64,000 bases of DNA from Bradyrhizobium sp. LTSP849 (GCF_000938255.1 NZ_JYMR01000051.1:248001-312000); one strand, 5' to 3'. Counted from the stretch's first letter, positions 26,309 through 34,358 are shown. Made by a program: numbers and translations. Notes: generated by a model from the letters alone, not told the origin.

Positions 26309-28345
26309 TTGCTGACCCGCCTGCGATACCTGGTCGGCCTTCTTGCGCTCCTGCTGCTGGCGGCGCGACCGTGCTTCGCCTGGGAGAGTTGGGGCAGCGA
26401 TCCCGGCGGCTCGCGCTTCTCGCCGTTGCAGCAGATCACGCCTGACAATGTCGGCAATCTCGTCCGCGCCTTCGAATTTCACATCGGAGATCTCGCGACG
26501 CGGCCGCCTGCGGTCATGCGGCGAACCAAGTTCGAGGCGACACCGCTGTACGTCGAGGACAGCCTGGTCTTCTGCTCGCCCTTCAACGAGGTGATCGCAA
26601 TCGACCCGGGCACGGGTGCGCAAAGATGGCGCTACGATCCGAAGATCGCCATCAATCAGCGGCCCGCCAATCGCTATGTCTGCCGCGGCGTCACTTACTG
26701 GATCGATGACAAGGCGCCTCCCGATGCCGCCTGTCGCTCGCGCATCTTCATGGGCACCAACGATGTCCGCCTGATCGCACTCGATGCGAGGACGGGAATT
26801 CCCTGCGGCGATTTCGGCAAGAACGGTGAGATCAAGCTCGACATCGGCATGAAGCTGGAATGGCCCGGCGAATTCCAGATTACCTCGCCACCAGCGGTCG
26901 GCCGCGGTGTCGTCGTGGTCGGCTCCTCGATCGGCGACAACCGCCGCGTCGATGCGCCGAGCGGCATGGTGCGCGCGTTCGATGCGCGCAGCGGTGAGCC
27001 GCGCTGGACCTTCGAGCCGCTCAAGCGCGACGGCATCGAGGCCGGCCACGCCAATGTCTGGGCGCCGATGTCGGTCGATGAAGCACGCGGACTGGTGTTC
27101 CTGCCGACCTCCTCGCCGTCGCCGGATTTCTGGGGCGGCAAGCGCCCGGGCAATAATGAGCACGCCAATTCCGTCGTGGCGCTGCGTATCGAAACCGGCG
27201 AGCTCGCATGGGCGTTCCAGACCGTGCACCACGATGTCTGGGATTACGATCTGCCGGCGCAGCCGACGCTCACGCGCCTCGACACCGGCGAAGGTCAGCG
27301 CGACGTTGTGATCCAGCCGACCAAGCATGGGTTTGTCTTCGTGCTCGATCGCGACACCGGCAAGCCTGTGTGGCCGGTCGAGGAGCGTGCGGTGCCGCAA
27401 GGCGGCGCCGAGGGTGAACAACTTTCGCCGACGCAGCCGTTCCCGACGCATGTGCCTGCGCTGACGTCGCAAAAAATATCGACCGAGGACGCGCTGACGA
27501 TGCTGCCGGGTCTGAGTAACTCAGCATGCGAACGGCAATTCGCGGAGGCGCGTAACGAAGGGCTGTTCACGCCGCCCTCGACACAAGGAACGCTTGAGTT
27601 TCCGTTCACGGGCGGTGGCGTGAACTGGGGCAGCGCGGCCTTCGATCCCGTCCACCAGATCCTCTATGCCAACACCAGTCGCGCCGCGCATCTCATCAAG
27701 CTGATCCCGCGCGCGGATGCGGCCGGCTTCAACCCGCCGCCGGGGCATGATTTCGGCCAGCAGCAGGGCGCGCCGTTCGCCATGTCGCGCTCGGTCGTGA
27801 CGTCGCGGCTCGGGATGATCTGCGTCAAGCCGCCATGGGGCGAGATGGTCGCCGTCGACCTCAAGGCCGGCAAAACGCTCTGGCGCGCCACCGTCGGCAC
27901 CACCGAGGATCTGGCGCCGCTCGGGATGCCCTTGCCGTGGGGTACGCCGCTTCTCAGCGGCGTTGCGGTTACGGAAGGCGGCCTCGTCTTTACCGGCGCG
28001 ATGGATGCCTATTTGCGTGCGTTCGATGCGCGCAGTGGAAAAGAGCTGTGGCAGGGGCGGCTGCCGGTGCCCGGCGTCGCCAATCCCATGACCTATCTCT
28101 GGAAGGGCGAGCAATATGTCGCGATCGGAGCCGGCGGCCATTCCGAAGCCGGCACGTCGATCGGCGACAGCCTGGTTGCGTTTCGCCTGGCGCGGTCCGG
28201 CGAGGCGCCGTCATGGTGGTCGCGCACGATCGATCGCCCCGGCGGGCGATTCTTTGCGGCGTCCTCAGTGATCGTGCTCGCGATCGTCGCGCTCGTGATC
28301 GCGGTGCTTCGCTGGCGGCGCCGGCGTCGTATCAGACGAGCGTAA
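26309..28345 (+). CDS. Membrane-associated PQQ-dependent dehydrogenase (Gcd-like)
   Basis: A 678-residue quinoprotein with an N-terminal signal or anchor (YLVGLLALLLLAARPCFA), an eight-bladed beta-propeller and a C-terminal membrane helix (SVIVLAIVALVIAVLRW) followed by arginines. The propeller starts WESWGSDPGGSRFSPLQQI as in PQQ dehydrogenases, and contains TTG-type anchors DVWDYDLPAQPT, GGGVNWGSAAFDP and QQGAPFAMSR seen in glucose/quinate-type enzymes. No CxxCH haem motif is present, so electrons would go to ubiquinone or a separate cytochrome. I use TTG at 26309, preceded by GGGCGGGGA. The PQQ biosynthesis genes are not in this window; substrate uncertain (sugar, alcohol or cyclitol). Confidence 0.85.
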   Translation: MLTRLRYLVGLLALLLLAARPCFAWESWGSDPGGSRFSPLQQITPDNVGNLVRAFEFHIGDLATRPPAVMRRTKFEATPLYVEDSLVFCSPFNEVIAIDPGTGAQRWRYDPKIAINQRPANRYVCRGVTYWIDDKAPPDAACRSRIFMGTNDVRLIALDARTGIPCGDFGKNGEIKLDIGMKLEWPGEFQITSPPAVGRGVVVVGSSIGDNRRVDAPSGMVRAFDARSGEPRWTFEPLKRDGIEAGHANVWAPMSVDEARGLVFLPTSSPSPDFWGGKRPGNNEHANSVVALRIETGELAWAFQTVHHDVWDYDLPAQPTLTRLDTGEGQRDVVIQPTKHGFVFVLDRDTGKPVWPVEERAVPQGGAEGEQLSPTQPFPTHVPALTSQKISTEDALTMLPGLSNSACERQFAEARNEGLFTPPSTQGTLEFPFTGGGVNWGSAAFDPVHQILYANTSRAAHLIKLIPRADAAGFNPPPGHDFGQQQGAPFAMSRSVVTSRLGMICVKPPWGEMVAVDLKAGKTLWRATVGTTEDLAPLGMPLPWGTPLLSGVAVTEGGLVFTGAMDAYLRAFDARSGKELWQGRLPVPGVANPMTYLWKGEQYVAIGAGGHSEAGTSIGDSLVAFRLARSGEAPSWWSRTIDRPGGRFFAASSVIVLAIVALVIAVLRWRRRRRIRRA

Positions 28346-28391
28346 CGTTGCATCGTGCATGCGATACGAACGGCCATTCACATCATATGCA

Positions 28392-28634
28392 CTACTGTAC
28401 GAAAGCGAGGCCGATGCGCTTGTCGTTGCGCCATACCGCACGACAATCTCGTATGAAATTGCCGCGTGAAATCGACAGCGTGAACGATTGCGGCAATAAG
28501 GCAGGGTTTTCGAGATCGATCGCGGCGCCGCTTGCCGACATGTTGCGAACCGTGCACGCGATTCCGCTGTCGTCAAAGGTGATCGCGCCACCCTTGAAAA
28601 CACGGTAACGCTGCGCTGCACGCTTCTCGATCAT
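28392..28634 (-). CDS. PilZ-domain protein
   Basis: An 80-residue single-domain PilZ protein. It has the RxxxR-type c-di-GMP motif in KRAAQRYRVFKGG at residues 3-12 and the second element NMSASGAAIDL. Stand-alone PilZ proteins bind c-di-GMP and modulate motility, polysaccharide or other outputs. Start at 28634 is chosen because the PilZ motif begins right after it; the frame is open to 28715. It is divergent from the HdeA-like gene. Confidence 0.85.
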   Translation of the reverse strand: MIEKRAAQRYRVFKGGAITFDDSGIACTVRNMSASGAAIDLENPALLPQSFTLSISRGNFIRDCRAVWRNDKRIGLAFVQ

Positions 28635-28818
28635 TCGCGTTAATCCATAATGATGATTGTGAAGTAGTGCATAGAAATTACGTTGAACTAAACTCAATAC
28701 TGGCGCTACTTGCACAGCGCTTCAGACTTCGTTTACGAAACTGAAGCGGAGTGTCCCTCCGCCGACTTTCCCCAAAAGCCTTTTACCTTTATGGCGTCCC
28801 GCGCCGATGGAGATACTG

Positions 28819-29112
28819 ATGAAGACCACGCTTTCTCTTCTGTTCGCCGCAGCCCTCGCGCTGTCGTCAATGCCCGCCCACGCCACCAAGATCGATCTCG
28901 CGACCATGAGCTGCAAGCAGTTCGTCGAGAGCGGCGACGACACCATCAAGATGGTGCTGACCTGGATGGATGGCTGGTACAAGGGTGACGAAGACAATGC
29001 GATCATCGACACCGACGTGTTCGTCGAGAACGCCAAGAAGTTCGGCACCTATTGCGGAGCCAATCCGAACGTCAGCATCGTCACCGCGGCCGACGAAGTG
29101 CTCGGCAAGTAA
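28819..29112 (+). CDS. HdeA/HdeB-family periplasmic protein
   Basis: A 97-residue exported protein with signal peptide MKTTLSLLFAAALALSS and cleavage after AHA. The mature part has the HdeA-type pattern with two cysteines (MSCKQFVES and FGTYCGANP), a central VLTWMDGWYKGD and many acidic residues. HdeA-like proteins are periplasmic acid-stress chaperones. ATG at 28819 has GGAG six bases upstream; an ATG at 28807 is also in frame but poorly placed. A hairpin with a T-run follows. Confidence 0.82.
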   Translation: MKTTLSLLFAAALALSSMPAHATKIDLATMSCKQFVESGDDTIKMVLTWMDGWYKGDEDNAIIDTDVFVENAKKFGTYCGANPNVSIVTAADEVLGK

Positions 29113-29171
29113 GGTTTGAAACGCAACGCCCGAGGCGGGTGCCGCTTCAGTCGTCTGCGTGATCGCCATCC

Positions 29172-29214
29172 AGAGCCGCGGTGCGCCTGGCGTGCACTGC
29201 GGCTCTCGGCTTTT
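29172..29214 (+). terminator. Rho-independent terminator of the HdeA-like gene
   Basis: Arms AGAGCCGC and GCGGCTCT close a GC-rich loop, and CGGCTTTT follows on the + strand. It sits 60 bases after the HdeA-like stop and just before the end of the convergent thioesterase gene. Confidence 0.65.
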
Positions 29215-29218
29215 AGGA

Positions 29219-29683
29219 TCATCCCGGCAGCATCGCGAACGCGCTCGACACCATCGCCACCTGCTTGTTGTCGGTGGCGGAAAGCAGGGTGACGCGGCCA
29301 AAGCTCATGGTGCGTCCGAGCCGCACCACGCGCGCATCCGCCAGCACATCCGAGGACGAGACCGCGCGCATGAAATGCGTGGTCTGGTCCACCGTGGTCA
29401 TCGGGCGATAGCCGCGATTGGCGGCCAAATTCGCGATCACCATCGCGGTGTCCGCGAGCGCCATCAGCGCCTGGCCGCACATCACGCCGCCGTGCCGGCA
29501 CAGCCGTTCCGAAAACGCCATGCGCAAGAGCGCGCCCGGCTGCCAGTCCGGTGCATCCGGCGGCGGCACGTGATCGATACTTTCGACGGAGAGGTTGAGA
29601 TCCTGGACCCAGGGCGCAAAGACCTCGCCGAGGATGCGTCTGGCGTCGGCGATGCCGAACTCGGCTTCTGGCTGTGATGGCAT
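29219..29683 (-). CDS. PaaI-type hotdog thioesterase
   Basis: A 154-residue hotdog-fold protein. The family motif HGGVMCGQALMALADTAMVI contains the Gly-rich loop and the acidic residue used for catalysis in PaaI-like acyl-CoA thioesterases, followed by TVDQTTHFMRAV and GRTMSFGRVTLL. It probably hydrolyses an acyl-CoA in the cytoplasm; the acyl group cannot be told. It converges with the HdeA-like gene across a terminator. Confidence 0.85.
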   Translation of the reverse strand: MPSQPEAEFGIADARRILGEVFAPWVQDLNLSVESIDHVPPPDAPDWQPGALLRMAFSERLCRHGGVMCGQALMALADTAMVIANLAANRGYRPMTTVDQTTHFMRAVSSSDVLADARVVRLGRTMSFGRVTLLSATDNKQVAMVSSAFAMLPG

Positions 29684-29829
29684 AATGGCCGTTTCCTCGT
29701 CTGTTGCCGGATGTTTCAGCCATTCTGCCCGCTTTGGCGCGGCAAAGTCACCCGGTCTGCGTCGATCCCGTCGGCTTGAAAATGCCTGACTTCGCCCGAT
29801 ATGATGCCACCCTTGGGAGCGGGTGGACG

Positions 29830-29961
29830 ATGTTGCGTCGATGTGTCCTTGTGTTTTGCCTGGCCGCGCTCGGCCTCGCGCTGAACGGGTGCACCCGGTG
29901 CGGCCCGATTTGGGACGACTGGCTGCATTCGCCGAAATCGTGCAAATCGGACCGGCTCTAG
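29830..29961 (+). CDS. Very small lipoprotein
   Basis: A 43-residue product: MLRRCVLVFCLAALGLALNG followed by the lipobox Cys (ALNGC), then a short mature part with three further Cys (CTRCGPIWDDW...CKSDRL). It is preceded by a purine-rich GGGAGCGGGTGGA. The tight Cys pattern and position before the small secreted-protein gene at 30047 support a real gene, though it is short. Confidence 0.6.
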   Translation: MLRRCVLVFCLAALGLALNGCTRCGPIWDDWLHSPKSCKSDRL

Positions 29962-30046
29962 CGGGCCGGCAGCGGTGCTCGAGGCTGTAACTGGGATAAC
30001 AAGGCGCGGGTGATCCGCCCCTCTATCGATGATCAAGGAGTGAATG

Positions 30047-30349
30047 ATGAAGCTTTTCCGTATGGCGGCGGTGCTGCTGGCTGTGCTGGCGGGCCCGGCC
30101 TATGCGCAAATGCCCAATCTCAATTTACTGCAGGAAGGCCCGGGCAAGACCCCGGAGGAAAAGGCCGCGGATGCCGAGCGTGAGAAGGCCTACAAGGAAA
30201 CGCTGAAGAAGATTCCGGACGCCAAGGCGTCCAACGATCCCTGGGGCGGCATGCGCTCCGATCCTCCGAAGCAGGCGGTCGCGCCGAAGGCGTCCGCCGC
30301 AACCAGCGCGCCAAAGAAGACAAAGGCCGGCACCGCCGCCGCCAACTGA
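30047..30349 (+). CDS. Small secreted protein, paralogue of the protein at 26063
   Basis: A 100-residue protein with signal peptide MKLFRMAAVLLAVLAGPAYA. The mature part is charged (EEKAADAEREKAYKETLKKI, then DPWGGMRSD) and ends in an Ala/Lys-rich tail. AAGGAG six bases before the second of two consecutive ATG codons decides the start at 30047 rather than 30044. It shares the KAYK-IP-DPW-R core with the gene at 26063. No known function. Confidence 0.75.
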   Translation: MKLFRMAAVLLAVLAGPAYAQMPNLNLLQEGPGKTPEEKAADAEREKAYKETLKKIPDAKASNDPWGGMRSDPPKQAVAPKASAATSAPKKTKAGTAAAN

Positions 30350-30451
30350 CCGTGGTCCGGATCGGAGGTCGGCGACGTCTCCGGCCGGGACTCCACTTCG
30401 CCCGGCCTGCGTCCTACATTCGCAACGAGGGTTGCGTTGAGGAGGCAGGAT

Positions 30452-30706
30452 ATGGCGGATCGTCCGCGGGATCTCGCCGAGCGGATGGCGCGCCGGCACA
30501 AGGCGTCCGTAAAGCCGGGCGACAAGGCCGGCGACGGCTATCTGCGCGAGAGCTTCACCTTGCCGCGCGCCGCGGCGCGGGCAAGAGCGCAGGCCTTCTT
30601 CGCCCGCTACCCCAAGGCCGGCTATATGAGCGAAGTCGAGAACTGGCGTGAATTGCCGGGCGGCGACATCGAATTCACCATGCGGCGGCTGCCTAGCGCC
30701 GACTAG
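30452..30706 (+). CDS. Conserved small hypothetical protein
   Basis: An 84-residue basic protein (MADRPRDLAERMARRHKASV...) with an arginine-rich middle (LPRAAARARAQAFFARYPKA) and an acidic C-terminal beta-like segment (GGDIEFTMRRLPSAD). No signal or membrane segment. GGAGGCAGGAT directly upstream is an excellent ribosome-binding site. I do not recognise a named family. Confidence 0.72.
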   Translation: MADRPRDLAERMARRHKASVKPGDKAGDGYLRESFTLPRAAARARAQAFFARYPKAGYMSEVENWRELPGGDIEFTMRRLPSAD

Positions 30707-30718
30707 CGCCGGCCGGGC

Positions 30719-30952
30719 CTAGTCGAGGGATTCGGCGACGATGCGGATCCGGAACACGGGTTCCTTGGCTTCGTCGAGCAGCTCCATGTGCCATTCCGAG
30801 TTTTCCTGGAGCTTGCGGGAGATGCCCGCGGCCATGTCGGCGCAGACGTTGGTCATCTCCTTCCAGGCCGAAGAGCGATCGGCAAACTCCGTCGCATGGT
30901 CGGCGCAGCCGGAATAGCGGCCGTTCCGGATTCGAAAGAAATAGAGCGGCAT
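30719..30952 (-). CDS. DUF6894-like small protein
   Basis: A 77-residue protein starting MPLYFFRIRNGRYSG, the N terminus usual for the DUF6894 family of rhizobial small proteins, followed by ATEFADRSSAWKEMTNVCAD and a C-terminal EPVFRIRIVAESLD strand. Start at 30952 is set by this N terminus; the frame is open to 31015. Function unknown. Confidence 0.75.
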   Translation of the reverse strand: MPLYFFRIRNGRYSGCADHATEFADRSSAWKEMTNVCADMAAGISRKLQENSEWHMELLDEAKEPVFRIRIVAESLD

Positions 30953-31158
30953 GGCTGGCACCGATCGCGTGATGGCCGCGCCCCGAGGCCATGAGGACGC
31001 CCAGTGCAATCCCAAACCGCGGGCAGATCAATTCCGGTCCTCTACGGAATACGCCGTCGCAGAGCGCCCCGACGTGGCTACGCGCGACAGGGCCTATTGC
31101 GGCGCACAAAGCCAATCCGGGTCCGCCGATGTCGGTCAGCCGATGCACGCCGTCTTGC

Positions 31159-31347
31159 TCAGGCCGTCTTGCGCGCGATGGCCTTCAGCTCCCGATCGAT
31201 ACGCAGTTGCACACGACGGATCGCGAGAAGTTCGATCTTCGTTTCGGTCCGACCCGCCTTGGTCTGGTCGCCGATCCGGAACTGCCACTGCCAGACGCCC
31301 GGGATCGCTGTCTTTGCAACCGTGAACTCCACGCCCCGGTGATTCAT
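31159..31347 (-). CDS. Small basic conserved protein
   Basis: A 62-residue protein MNHRGVEFTVAKTAIPGVWQ... with a beta-rich start (WQWQFRIGDQTKAGRTETKI) and a basic helical end (RIDRELKAIARKTA). GGAGGTGACC lies immediately upstream of the ATG, a strong ribosome-binding site. No family assigned. Confidence 0.65.
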   Translation of the reverse strand: MNHRGVEFTVAKTAIPGVWQWQFRIGDQTKAGRTETKIELLAIRRVQLRIDRELKAIARKTA

Positions 31348-31837
31348 GGTCACCTCCACGTTTCACTTTCCATGACGGCTAACATGTTGGGAGTCACAAT
31401 ATTCCGCCGCCACGTAAAATTTGCCGTTAAGTCGTGGACAGTTCACCGAAATCCTGGAAGCGCGCACGGGTCGAAACAAGCGAAATCAGATTCCGAAAGA
31501 CCGGACGCCGTCGCAACCCGTGGAACCGCCGTCGCCGCTGTGAGACGCTGCTAGCCATTAGGTCAGGAACTCTGTTCATGGCCGGAGAACCACGGATCAT
31601 TCAAATACGCGCTGGTTGCAGCGGGAGAGCATCACCAGCGCGGTTCCAATCGCTCGTCTGCGGCGAAGAAACTCCGGCGCGATGCCTGCACTTTGTGGAA
31701 CCAGTTTCGCGCGCGATGTCGGCACCGCGGCCATTCGAAGCGAATGCGCGCGTCCCACAGTTTTCCACTTTTGCGTGCGCGGCGACTATGCTCTGGTGAT
31801 GCTCGGAGGCCGCTGAGACGGGCGCAAAGAGGAAGAC
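31348..31837. other. Intergenic stretch, nothing recognised
   Basis: About 490 bases between the small basic protein and the zinc-ribbon-like gene. Frames here are open on both strands but have neither a start site nor a domain. The region from 31380 to 31430 is relatively AT-rich and may hold the promoter of the minus-strand small gene. Confidence 0.35.
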
Positions 31838-32089
31838 GTGAACTGGCTGAGACATCTCGTTCTGCGCTGGGGCGCACGAAATTTCTCTCTGGTCTGTCCG
31901 CATTGCCGGCGGCCTGCTTCCTCCCTTGCGTTCAAGCGTGGACGCTTCATGCTCGGTGACGAAAAGCTCGTCTGCGAGCAGTGCGGCAACGCCAGCGTCG
32001 TCACCTTCTGGCGTTTCGAAGGCCTGTCGTGCCGGGCCGATCGCACTGAGGCGCGCCGACATGAGCCGCTGGCGAATTCACGACACTGA
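31838..32089 (+). CDS. Small zinc-ribbon-like protein
   Basis: An 83-residue protein beginning with GTG after AGAGGAAGAC. It carries two CxxC knuckles, CPHC near residue 20 and CEQC near residue 46, about 25 residues apart, a spacing compatible with a zinc ribbon. The rest is short basic sequence. It may bind nucleic acid or another protein; no family name can be given. Confidence 0.6.
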   Translation: MNWLRHLVLRWGARNFSLVCPHCRRPASSLAFKRGRFMLGDEKLVCEQCGNASVVTFWRFEGLSCRADRTEARRHEPLANSRH

Positions 32090-32159
32090 TGTCACGCGAG
32101 CGGTTAGCTGCGGCATGTGCTTTGCTTTGTCCGACGACGGCAGGCAACATGAGTGCACC

Positions 32160-32399
32160 ATGTTCGGCATTCCCCGTCGCTACAGTCATTTCGTCTTCGG
32201 CGTCATTCAGTCCGGCCTGACCTCGCTGATCGCGGCGGGGATCGCGAGCTTTCCGGCGGCGTCGGCGTTGCTGTTCGTGCAGCACTGGATGGTGTCGTGG
32301 CTGATTGCCTGGGCCGCGATGCTGCCCATCGTGCTGCTGGCGGCGCCCGCGATCCGCGCGTTCTCGCTGCGGCTGACGCGCGAGGAGGGCAGCGCCTGA
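32160..32399 (+). CDS. DUF2798 membrane protein
   Basis: A 79-residue protein starting MFGIPRRYSHFVFGVIQSGL with two predicted membrane helices (LTSLIAAGIASFPAASALLF and WLIAWAAMLPIVLLAAPAIR). This is the DUF2798 pattern of short two-helix membrane proteins with unknown role. The ATG is chosen because the family begins with M-x-GIPRRY; in-frame codons extend upstream. Confidence 0.78.
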   Translation: MFGIPRRYSHFVFGVIQSGLTSLIAAGIASFPAASALLFVQHWMVSWLIAWAAMLPIVLLAAPAIRAFSLRLTREEGSA

Positions 32400-32413
32400 G
32401 CGCGCCGCGGCAA

Positions 32414-32447
32414 GAAAAAACCCCGCCAGGGGAGAGCCGGGCGGGGT
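32414..32447 (-). terminator. Minus-strand intrinsic terminator (first of two)
   Basis: Read on the minus strand, CCCCGCC and GGCGGGG form a stem followed by TTTTTTCTTG. There is no minus-strand gene immediately upstream, so it may end a small RNA from the 32450-32590 interval. The same hairpin could also serve the plus-strand DUF2798 gene. Confidence 0.55.
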
Positions 32448-32588
32448 AGAAGGTTATTGGAGGCTGAGGTGCTGGGCTGCAACACCATAGCCGAATGACC
32501 TTAGCCCGCTCAGCTTACGACAGCCTGACGGACCGCGATGGATCTGAGGCGAGCTGATCGGTCGCATCGCGATTCGGGCGCCAGACAC

Positions 32589-32617
32589 AGAAAACCCCGC
32601 TCGGGGCAGAGCGGGGT
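32589..32617 (-). terminator. Minus-strand intrinsic terminator (second of two)
   Basis: On the minus strand, CCCCGCTC and GAGCGGGG close a short loop and are followed by TTTTCTGTG. The sequence just before it resembles that before the first hairpin (both have CC-x-CACC then CCTCCA), so the two look like tandem copies of one unit. Confidence 0.5.
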
Positions 32618-32851
32618 CATCGACTGGTATGGAGGCCCGGTGTTGGTCCACCGGGCAAGGCGACGCTAGACGAGTCTGCTTACAGGCGCCTTACGCAAGC
32701 TTGTGCAAGCTCGCGGCAAAGCGTTTAGAGACGCTCTCACGTCCCAATTCAGACATCCGATCGCACAACTTCAGACACATCCGTTGGCGAGACTTGGCGC
32801 GCACGGCGAAGCCATGGGGGAAACGTGGCGCGCCGATAGCGGGGTGGCATC

Positions 32852-32941
32852 ATGGACAAGGTAGAGCGGTCATTTGCCGCCGCGACGGCGGCTGGCTTTG
32901 TGGTGTTGGTCATCGGCATCGTGCTGCTGGCGGTGATGTAG
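32852..32941 (+). CDS. 29-residue single-pass membrane peptide
   Basis: MDKVERSFAAATAAG is followed by the hydrophobic FVVLVIGIVLLAVM and TAG, giving 29 residues with one membrane helix and a charged N terminus. GGGGTGG lies seven bases upstream. The length and shape fit small membrane proteins that modulate larger partners. No partner is visible; confidence is limited by length. Confidence 0.5.
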   Translation: MDKVERSFAAATAAGFVVLVIGIVLLAVM

Positions 32942-33152
32942 GCGCGGGTGGACAGGCGGCCCAACCAAAAACGCGAAAACAACCCCATGCACAGTAGATC
33001 GCTGGGCGAATTCGCTGCTTGGTCAATGACTTAAGCGTGGTATTTAGATACCTGAATCGCGCAGAATCAGCCTCCGGGAGCTTTACATGCGGACGCGCGA
33101 GGCCGGGCCCCTTCTCGAGGGGAACAGGCATTGGGCTCCGGTCCTGGCGAGC

Positions 33153-33320
33153 CTAGTGCACCTTGATCGCGTTCAGGGGAAGCCGGAGCTCGGCGGCGCG
33201 CTCTTCGCGGTCCTTCTTGCGGAACTCGTTTTCCTTGCGTTCGAACTTCACCATCTCCTCATGCGCCGCCTCCAGCAGGTGATTGCGCCTGATCGCATCG
33301 TGGTGCGCATTTTCCGTCAT
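33153..33320 (-). CDS. Small charged hypothetical protein
   Basis: A 55-residue protein MTENAHHDAIRRNHLLEAAH followed by a highly charged helix (KFERKENEFRKKDREERAAE), probably a coiled coil. GGGGA is ten bases upstream of this ATG; the open frame continues to 33524, but that part is not protein-like. It is divergent from the NTF2-like gene. Confidence 0.5.
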   Translation of the reverse strand: MTENAHHDAIRRNHLLEAAHEEMVKFERKENEFRKKDREERAAELRLPLNAIKVH

Positions 33321-33517
33321 GACCGAAATCCCCACTGTGGCGGTGCCATCCGATAGAAAGCCGGACACCGCGGAAAAGTTTCGGTGCCGCAGGATTGCGG
33401 AATGATGATGGCGTTTCGCTCGCGCGTCCTTGATGTGCATCGTCTTCAGTGGAATTGGGGCTGGTGCAGTACGATGAGATCGCGAGCTGAGGCGGCCCTC
33501 TTGAAGGAATTGACCCG

Positions 33518-33964
33518 ATGTCAAAAGAATCTGTGACCAGCGATTTGTTCGACCGATGGGAGTTGGTCTGGCACGAAGACCGACACGATCTGGTCCCGAC
33601 TTGTGTTGGGCCGACCTACATCAGGCATGAGGCGACCGGCGATCGGACAGTCACCGCAGAAAGCTACGCGGCGGAACGTGCCAAAATGAAAGAGGCGCGC
33701 CCCGGCGTTCGCGTGGCGGTCTACGATCACATGTTCGTCGGCGACCGCGCGTGGTTTCGCTTCACGTTCAGGTGGCGCGACCCGAACAGCAACCTACCTG
33801 TCACGCAAGCCGGCATGCAGTCGTATCGGCTCGAGGACGGGAAGCTTGCGGAGACGTGGATCGTCCTCCAGCCGCTCGGCTCAAACTGGCCCGATCCCGT
33901 TGCACAGGACCATTGGACCAGCCCGGTCCCGGGACATCAGGACACTGCCAAATCCAACTTGTGA
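33518..33964 (+). CDS. NTF2-like / SnoaL-like protein
   Basis: A 148-residue protein with the shape of the nuclear-transport-factor-2 fold: N-terminal helix LFDRWELVWHEDRHDLVPTC, then YIRHEATGDRTVTAESYAAE and a four-strand sheet ending YRLEDGKLAETWIVLQPLG. SnoaL-like members act as small-molecule cyclases, isomerases or carriers; here no catalytic pair can be named. GAAGGAA is upstream of the ATG. Confidence 0.7.
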   Translation: MSKESVTSDLFDRWELVWHEDRHDLVPTCVGPTYIRHEATGDRTVTAESYAAERAKMKEARPGVRVAVYDHMFVGDRAWFRFTFRWRDPNSNLPVTQAGMQSYRLEDGKLAETWIVLQPLGSNWPDPVAQDHWTSPVPGHQDTAKSNL

Positions 33965-33997
33965 CACTGGACTTGAATTCGGACAGCACCAATGAAA

Positions 33998-34021
33998 GAG
34001 GTCGCCAAGCGAGGCGGCCTC
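33998..34021. terminator. Hairpin between convergent genes, related to the element hairpins
   Basis: GAGGTCGCC and GGCGGCCTC form nine pairs (one G-T) around AAGCGA. It lies between the NTF2-like gene and the convergent 57-residue secreted protein gene. Its arms match the hairpin found three more times at 34863, 36686 and 36811. Confidence 0.5.
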
Positions 34022-34044
34022 TCGTCATGTCTGAGCCGAGTGCC

Positions 34045-34218
34045 CTAGTGGCAAGGTTTTCCCAGCATCTGCGCGTACCTGCTGTGGCAGCCGTCGTGCA
34101 ACTGCCACCTCTTCGTGATTTTTGGGCCGAATTTCGGGGCACACGATGTCTGCGCTTGCGCCGCAACCGAGCCAGCGAAGATGAATAGTGCGAGAGCGAC
34201 CGTGACAATCGACTTCAT
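34045..34218 (-). CDS. 57-residue secreted cysteine-containing protein
   Basis: MKSIVTVALALFIFAGSVAA is a clean signal peptide with cleavage after AQA. The 35-residue mature part TSCAPKFGPKITKRWQLHDG... carries three Cys (TSC, DGC, KPC) and ends CH. AGGAGG lies six bases upstream of the ATG. Two AT-rich palindromes precede it. Small exported Cys-containing proteins of this shape can be enzyme inhibitors, metal binders or antimicrobial peptides; there is no match I recognise. Confidence 0.62.
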   Translation of the reverse strand: MKSIVTVALALFIFAGSVAAQAQTSCAPKFGPKITKRWQLHDGCHSRYAQMLGKPCH

Positions 34219-34251
34219 CACTCCTCCTATGGTTGTTCAAACGAGACGCCA

Positions 34252-34278
34252 TGTAGCGCTACAAATATAAGCGTTATA
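34252..34278. promoter_or_regulatory. Two palindromes upstream of the 57-residue secreted protein
   Basis: TGTAGCGCTACA (34252-34263) is a perfect 12-bp palindrome; TATAAGCGTTATA (34266-34278) has perfect 5-bp arms. Both lie 34-60 bases before the minus-strand ATG in a locally AT-rich tract, where a promoter and operator would be expected. Confidence 0.45.
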
Positions 34279-34358
34279 CATTGTAGCATTAAATGCAAGC
34301 TTAGGCGGGTGCCGGAAATGCGGATTCCGGCACTGGGCATGAACCGAATTTTGTTGCC

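Larger units (their letters stand above)
32400..32851. other. Intergenic region with tandem hairpins, possible sRNA locus
   Basis: About 450 bases with no protein gene. It holds the two minus-strand terminators and a third perfect stem, GCCCGGTG/CACCGGGC, at 32635-32656. An arrangement of short units each ending in a terminator points to one or two minus-strand small RNAs. Confidence 0.45.
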
